A stretch of 6,737 bases of DNA from Robiginitomaculum sp. (lineage in GTDB: Bacteria > Pseudomonadota > Alphaproteobacteria > Caulobacterales > Maricaulaceae). Where the stretch lies: NCBI GenBank assembly GCA_026982235.1, contig JALSHM010000015.1:1-6737 (forward strand), read 5' to 3'. Position 1 is the first letter of the stretch. Every line of letters begins with the position of its first letter. The notes under the pieces are model-generated. The model worked only from the letters and a program-made list of their open reading frames with translations. It ran no database searches and was not told the origin of the DNA. Below are positions 6,327 through 6,737 of the stretch, piece by piece. Both the position numbers and the translations under genes were made by a program.

Positions 6327-6737
6327 CTATAGTGCTGGCACAGCTTCTTCAAGTCTTGATACGCCTGATGTCACACTCTCTGGTAAAGATTTTGCAGTTG
6401 CTAAATGGGCAAATTTCCAAGCATTTTCATCGGCAAATAAGGCCAACAACAATTGGTGATTTAACGCATGTCCTGCCCGTACTGTTGTCACACGCCCTAA
6501 AAGCGGCCCGCCCACATACATATCGCCCAAAAGATCCAGTGCTTTATGGCGGACAAATTCGTCTGAATAGCGAAGGCCGCCCGGATTTAGGACTTTGTCA
6601 CCGTCTACGACGACCGCATTATCATAAGACCCACCCAGGCTAAGACCCGCCTCACGCAAAGCCACGACCTCATGGGCGCGGGCAAATGTCCGTGCAGACG
6701 CAAGGCGGTGACGAAAGGCTTTCACATCAGGTTCAAT
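6327..6737 (-). CDS. lpxC: UDP-3-O-acyl-N-acetylglucosamine deacetylase LpxC, C-terminal part; 5' end outside the window
   Basis: LpxC is the zinc-dependent cytosolic deacetylase that catalyses the committed step of lipid A synthesis. The frame is open to the right edge, giving 136 visible residues, roughly the C-terminal 45 percent of a protein of usual length. It begins with ARTFARAHEV and LSLGGSYDNAVVVDGD. The zinc-binding pair is visible in DEFVRHKALD (His64 and Asp68 of the visible part, equivalent to E. coli H238 and D242). The catalytic histidine (E. coli H265) is in AGHALN (His90 of the visible part). The third zinc ligand (H79) and the general base (E78) lie upstream, outside the window. 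The protein ends with TAG at 6327-6329. It precedes bamD by 113 nt on the same strand. In many Alphaproteobacteria lpxC follows the ftsQAZ division genes, so ftsZ would be expected just beyond the right edge. Confidence 0.95.
   Translation of the reverse strand: MEPDVKAFRHRLASARTFARAHEVVALREAGLSLGGSYDNAVVVDGDKVLNPGGLRYSDEFVRHKALDLLGDMYVGGPLLGRVTTVRAGHALNHQLLLALFADENAWKFAHLATAKSLPESVTSGVSRLEEAVPAL

Overview
The window looks like chromosomal DNA of a Gram-negative alphaproteobacterium of moderate GC content. LpxC (lipid A synthesis) and the lipoprotein BamD imply an outer membrane. The order lpxC, bamD, recN, ligA on one strand is, from general knowledge, the arrangement found downstream of the cell-division cluster in many Alphaproteobacteria. 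The genus cannot be named from this sequence.

Layout, read in the direction of transcription of the minus strand (right to left): the 3' part of lpxC (6737-6327); a 113-bp gap with a good candidate promoter; bamD (6213-5353); recN (5319-3604); ligA (3607-1538), which overlaps recN by an ATGA; a short, promoter-like spacer; a 68-codon gene of unknown function (1479-1273); and a Fic-family gene (1258-659). The 3' part of an Xaa-Pro aminopeptidase gene, pepP, runs on the plus strand from the left edge to 662. Its stop codon overlaps the fic stop codon tail to tail. Apart from the short gaps named here, the whole window is coding.

The four genes from lpxC to ligA are ordinary housekeeping genes: envelope biogenesis (lpxC, bamD) followed by DNA break repair and ligation (recN, ligA). 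All key motifs are present in the visible parts.

The accessory part is the small-gene/fic module between ligA and pepP (about 659-1537). It is visibly more AT-rich than its surroundings and has its own near-consensus promoter and good ribosome binding sites. It has the layout of a toxin-antitoxin pair: a small protein upstream and a Fic AMP-transferase-like enzyme downstream. The Fic reading frame is interrupted by an in-frame amber codon at codon 23 (1190-1192). The same frame continues on both sides of that codon, so this is a nonsense change, most simply CAG to TAG, and not a frameshift. The catalytic motif downstream is intact. TAG also ends ligA, bamD and lpxC here, so a reassigned code is unlikely. 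The module is best read as a candidate FicTA-like pair whose toxin gene has been silenced or truncated while its small partner stays intact. I found no wholly new system; this broken module is the point most worth checking.
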